Source: Sulfurimonadaceae bacterium | Lineage (GTDB): Bacteria; Campylobacterota; Campylobacteria; Campylobacterales; Sulfurimonadaceae | Direction of reading: 5' to 3' | DNA: 64,000 nt | Assembly: GCA_028683835.1 (NCBI GenBank) | Contig: JAQUHB010000013.1 | Coordinates: forward strand, 1-64,000 | Shown here: positions 62,027 through 64,000 of the stretch, piece after piece | How the letters are laid out: every line of letters begins with the position of its first letter | Numbering within the stretch: position 1 is the stretch's first letter | Program-made: the position numbers and the translations under genes | Notes under the pieces: model-generated | Database searches by the model: none | Told to the model about the DNA's origin: nothing | What the model saw: only the letters and a program-made list of their open reading frames with translations

Positions 62027-62686
62027 ATGAAAAGTTTTATAGAAATTGTAGAAGAGATTAAAGATATCATATCAGAAGAACATCCAGGTAGAAAAATATT
62101 TGACAAAGATATTGCTGATGTTCTTGGAATCACTCAAATGAATTTTGCAACAATGAAAAAAAGAGACAAAATGCCTTTTAATGAGCTTTTAGACTTTTGT
62201 GCGCGAAAAGCTATATCAATTAATTGGCTTTTATACGGTCAAGCACCTGAAAGTCTTGTTGAATCCACAAACCGTTTTTATATGGTTCGATATTTTAATG
62301 ACGTCAGTGCATCTGCTGGCGGCGGTGGAGATGTAGATAACGAAGGATATCAAAGCTTAGAACTTTCTGAAAATTTTATAGATATCTTAGGTGGACAGAC
62401 CCAGATGAAAAATATAGAAGCTATTAAAGTAAGCGGAGATTCTATGGAACCTACATTTTCTTATGATGACATTGTTTTTATAAACCGTCAAAAAACTGAT
62501 CTTTCCCGTGGTGGAGTTTTTGTTATAAGAACTGAGCATGGACTTTTTATTAAAAGAGTCAGTAAAAGAATAGATGGAAAAATAGATATAATCTCAGATA
62601 ATAAAGAATACTCAAAACTTACTGTACACCCTTCAGAAGTGGAATTCGTTGGTAGGGTAGTCGGTAAATTTGGAAGTGTTGATTAA
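62027..62686 (+). CDS. S24-family repressor-like transcription regulator
   Basis: 219 residues with a GGAG site before the ATG. The N-terminal about 75 residues contain a helix-turn-helix (DKDIADVLGITQMNFATMKK, followed by KAISINWLLYG) of the CI-repressor type. The C-terminal part is an S24/LexA-like peptidase with a cleavage-type Ala97-Gly98 (ASAGGGGD), the nucleophile Ser139 in GDSMEP and catalytic Lys176 in FIKRV. Such proteins repress phage or SOS genes and self-cleave after DNA damage. No phage genes follow, so it is probably a chromosomal stress regulator. Confidence 0.88.
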   Translation: MKSFIEIVEEIKDIISEEHPGRKIFDKDIADVLGITQMNFATMKKRDKMPFNELLDFCARKAISINWLLYGQAPESLVESTNRFYMVRYFNDVSASAGGGGDVDNEGYQSLELSENFIDILGGQTQMKNIEAIKVSGDSMEPTFSYDDIVFINRQKTDLSRGGVFVIRTEHGLFIKRVSKRIDGKIDIISDNKEYSKLTVHPSEVEFVGRVVGKFGSVD

Positions 62687-62709
62687 CGCTTACATAATAA
62701 GGAAAACAG

Positions 62710-64000
62710 TTGAACTATCTTTGGTCTTTATTTTTACTCTTTTTTTTAAATGCTTGTTCGCAAGTGAACACTCTAGCTTATGGAGATATTACAGATTTAA
62801 AAGAACTACCACAAACGGCGATTTCTTATACAACTTCATTAGATGAAAATAAATCACTCTATGAAGTACAGTTACAGTACGAAAAACATTATTTTCGAGC
62901 TTGGCATATGCAACTGTCAAAAATTTCGATAGAAACTATGCGATGGCCTTTTAAAAGTTATACTCCTAAAAATAGTTATGGAGAGAATCTTGAGCCAATC
63001 TCTCAAGCATTTTTAGATCGTCTCAATACAAATACAGATTTTGATAAGTATGCGAGCGTCAACGCAAAAGCAATCACTGTAAAACAAAGTAATTTGAGAG
63101 CACTACCTACAGATAAACCTTTCTTTAATGATCCAAGAAAAGCTGGAGAGGGTTTTCCTTTTGATTATCTACAGGAGAGTTCTATTCATGTCAATGAACC
63201 AATATTGGTTTCTCACTATTCACTTGATGGTGCCTGGGCCTACGTTTCTACTTCATATGCATCTGGATGGATTCATATCAATGACCTTGTTTTACTTTCC
63301 GACCAGCAATGTCAAGAGTTTGAAAATGCAAAAAAAATCTCTATTACTGTTGATGACTTTCCTATAAAAGATGATAAAAATCAATTTCTTTATTACAGTA
63401 AGATTGGTATGCAATTTCCTATTCTACAAGCAACGAATGATAACTATTATGCTTCGGTTATCGTTGCTGGGACTGATAGTAGCGCCGTTTACAAACATAT
63501 CATAATTCCAAAAAGTATTGCAACCGCTGATGTATTGGCATTAAATCAACAAAATATTACAACGCTTGTAGATGCAATTGTTCATACCCATTATGGTTGG
63601 GGAGGAATGTATGGAGAGAGAGACTGTTCATCCACACTTAAAGACTTATTTACACCTTTTGGTATATGGCTGCCGAGAAACTCTTCTTATCAAGCCAAAG
63701 TTGGCAAAATTATCTCACTTAGTGGACTCGGTGATAATGCAAAAATAGCGCTTATTAAAAAAGAGGGAGTCCCTTTTCAAACATTACTTCATAAAAAAGG
63801 GCATATTCTTTTATATACAGGTGTCTATGATAATAAGATAGTCGTTATGCATAATCTATGGGGAATAAAAATATCTGATGGCGGAAAAGATGGAAGAATT
63901 ATTGTGGGAAAAACAGTTTTCTCAACTTTAGAGATAGGCAAAGAACAAAAATTCTATAGCGGAAGCCTACTAAGTAAACTAGATAGTATGAATATCTTAA
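62710..64000 (+). CDS. SH3-domain NlpC/P60 lipoprotein, 3' end outside the window
   Basis: 430 residues are visible, from a TTG with AAGGA at 62699-62703, and the frame is open at base 64000. The N-terminus (SLFLLFFLNACS) is a lipoprotein signal with the lipobox cysteine in LNAC. An N-terminal stabilising domain (RAWHMQLSKISIETMRWPF) is followed by SH3-like repeats (AWAYVSTSYASGWIHIND-type) and the NlpC/P60 catalytic cysteine in YGERDCSSTLKDL, with His in KKGHILLYTG. It is a C40-type peptidoglycan endopeptidase, anchored in the outer or inner membrane and cutting peptide cross-links. It follows the S24 regulator by 24 bases. Confidence 0.87.
   Translation, partial: MNYLWSLFLLFFLNACSQVNTLAYGDITDLKELPQTAISYTTSLDENKSLYEVQLQYEKHYFRAWHMQLSKISIETMRWPFKSYTPKNSYGENLEPISQAFLDRLNTNTDFDKYASVNAKAITVKQSNLRALPTDKPFFNDPRKAGEGFPFDYLQESSIHVNEPILVSHYSLDGAWAYVSTSYASGWIHINDLVLLSDQQCQEFENAKKISITVDDFPIKDDKNQFLYYSKIGMQFPILQATNDNYYASVIVAGTDSSAVYKHIIIPKSIATADVLALNQQNITTLVDAIVHTHYGWGGMYGERDCSSTLKDLFTPFGIWLPRNSSYQAKVGKIISLSGLGDNAKIALIKKEGVPFQTLLHKKGHILLYTGVYDNKIVVMHNLWGIKISDGGKDGRIIVGKTVFSTLEIGKEQKFYSGSLLSKLDSMNIL

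Noticed and set aside
1-64000. tRNA, rRNA, CRISPR arrays or insertion sequences
   Set aside because: I found no tRNA-like cloverleaf ends, regularly spaced repeats, transposase motifs or terminal inverted repeats by reading; a dedicated scan could still find a small RNA.

Overview
The window is chromosomal DNA from a Campylobacterota (epsilonproteobacterial) bacterium, most likely a Sulfurimonas- or Sulfuricurvum-like sulfur oxidiser. I infer this from the low GC content, short intergenic spaces and strong AAGGA ribosome sites, and from gene content. That content includes a CiaD-like gene beside purU, a DUF6394 gene beside TrkA-type potassium channels, the carboxynorspermidine pathway, a sigma-54 promoter before flagellar rod genes, HiPIP, cytochrome P460, and many c-di-GMP proteins. 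The genus is an inference. No rRNA, tRNA, CRISPR array or insertion sequence was seen.

1-9150 is an AT-richer accessory region. It opens with the end of a TonB-dependent receptor, a YfiR-like periplasmic protein that appears to start at ATA, and a membrane GGDEF-EAL protein cut by one in-frame TAA. A small membrane protein and a HiPIP follow on the minus strand. Next is a two-gene RADAR anti-phage system: rdrA (ATPase), cut by an in-frame TAG at codon 287, and an intact rdrB (adenosine deaminase family). All three lesions could be single G:C to A:T changes.

9200-29550 is metabolism and signalling: a PEBP protein, an SDR/AraC pair whose SDR ribosome site lies inside a perfect inverted repeat, another AraC regulator, an aminotransferase, a cytochrome P460 with a two-component system, an RraB-like protein, an MFS-acyltransferase fusion with diacylglycerol kinase, a second GGDEF-EAL protein with a c-heme motif in its sensor, an LpxH-like phosphoesterase with a patatin, both carboxynorspermidine enzymes (separated by an HDOD gene and a DUF6629 gene), a methyltransferase, a YgjP-like peptidase, a ferritin-like protein and a NifU-like scaffold.

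29677-41550 is plus-strand: DUF6394 with two potassium-channel/RCK proteins and a TrkA protein, a YgiQ radical SAM protein, and a compact signalling block (GAF-PAS-GGDEF-EAL, response regulator, histidine kinase) followed by one outer-membrane and two inner-membrane proteins of unknown role.

41613-49235 is a long minus-strand housekeeping run (folD, lepB, M50 protease, rpiB, coiled-coil protein, apt, trpB, pepA, ychF). 49297-64000 holds a cytochrome, a citE-like lyase, a TonB-like protein, hemL, an AtpZ-like protein, rpoD with a coupled PAS-like gene, flgF/flgG, leuD/leuB, a small TPR-like gene, the CiaD-like gene, purU, trmL, two tiny ORFs, an S24 repressor-like gene and the start of an NlpC/P60 lipoprotein.

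The palindrome TTACATGTAA occurs at least seven times across the window, in genes and between them, far more than chance predicts. The clearest candidates for follow-up are this palindrome, the broken RADAR operon, and the signalling-plus-envelope operon at 35937-41547.
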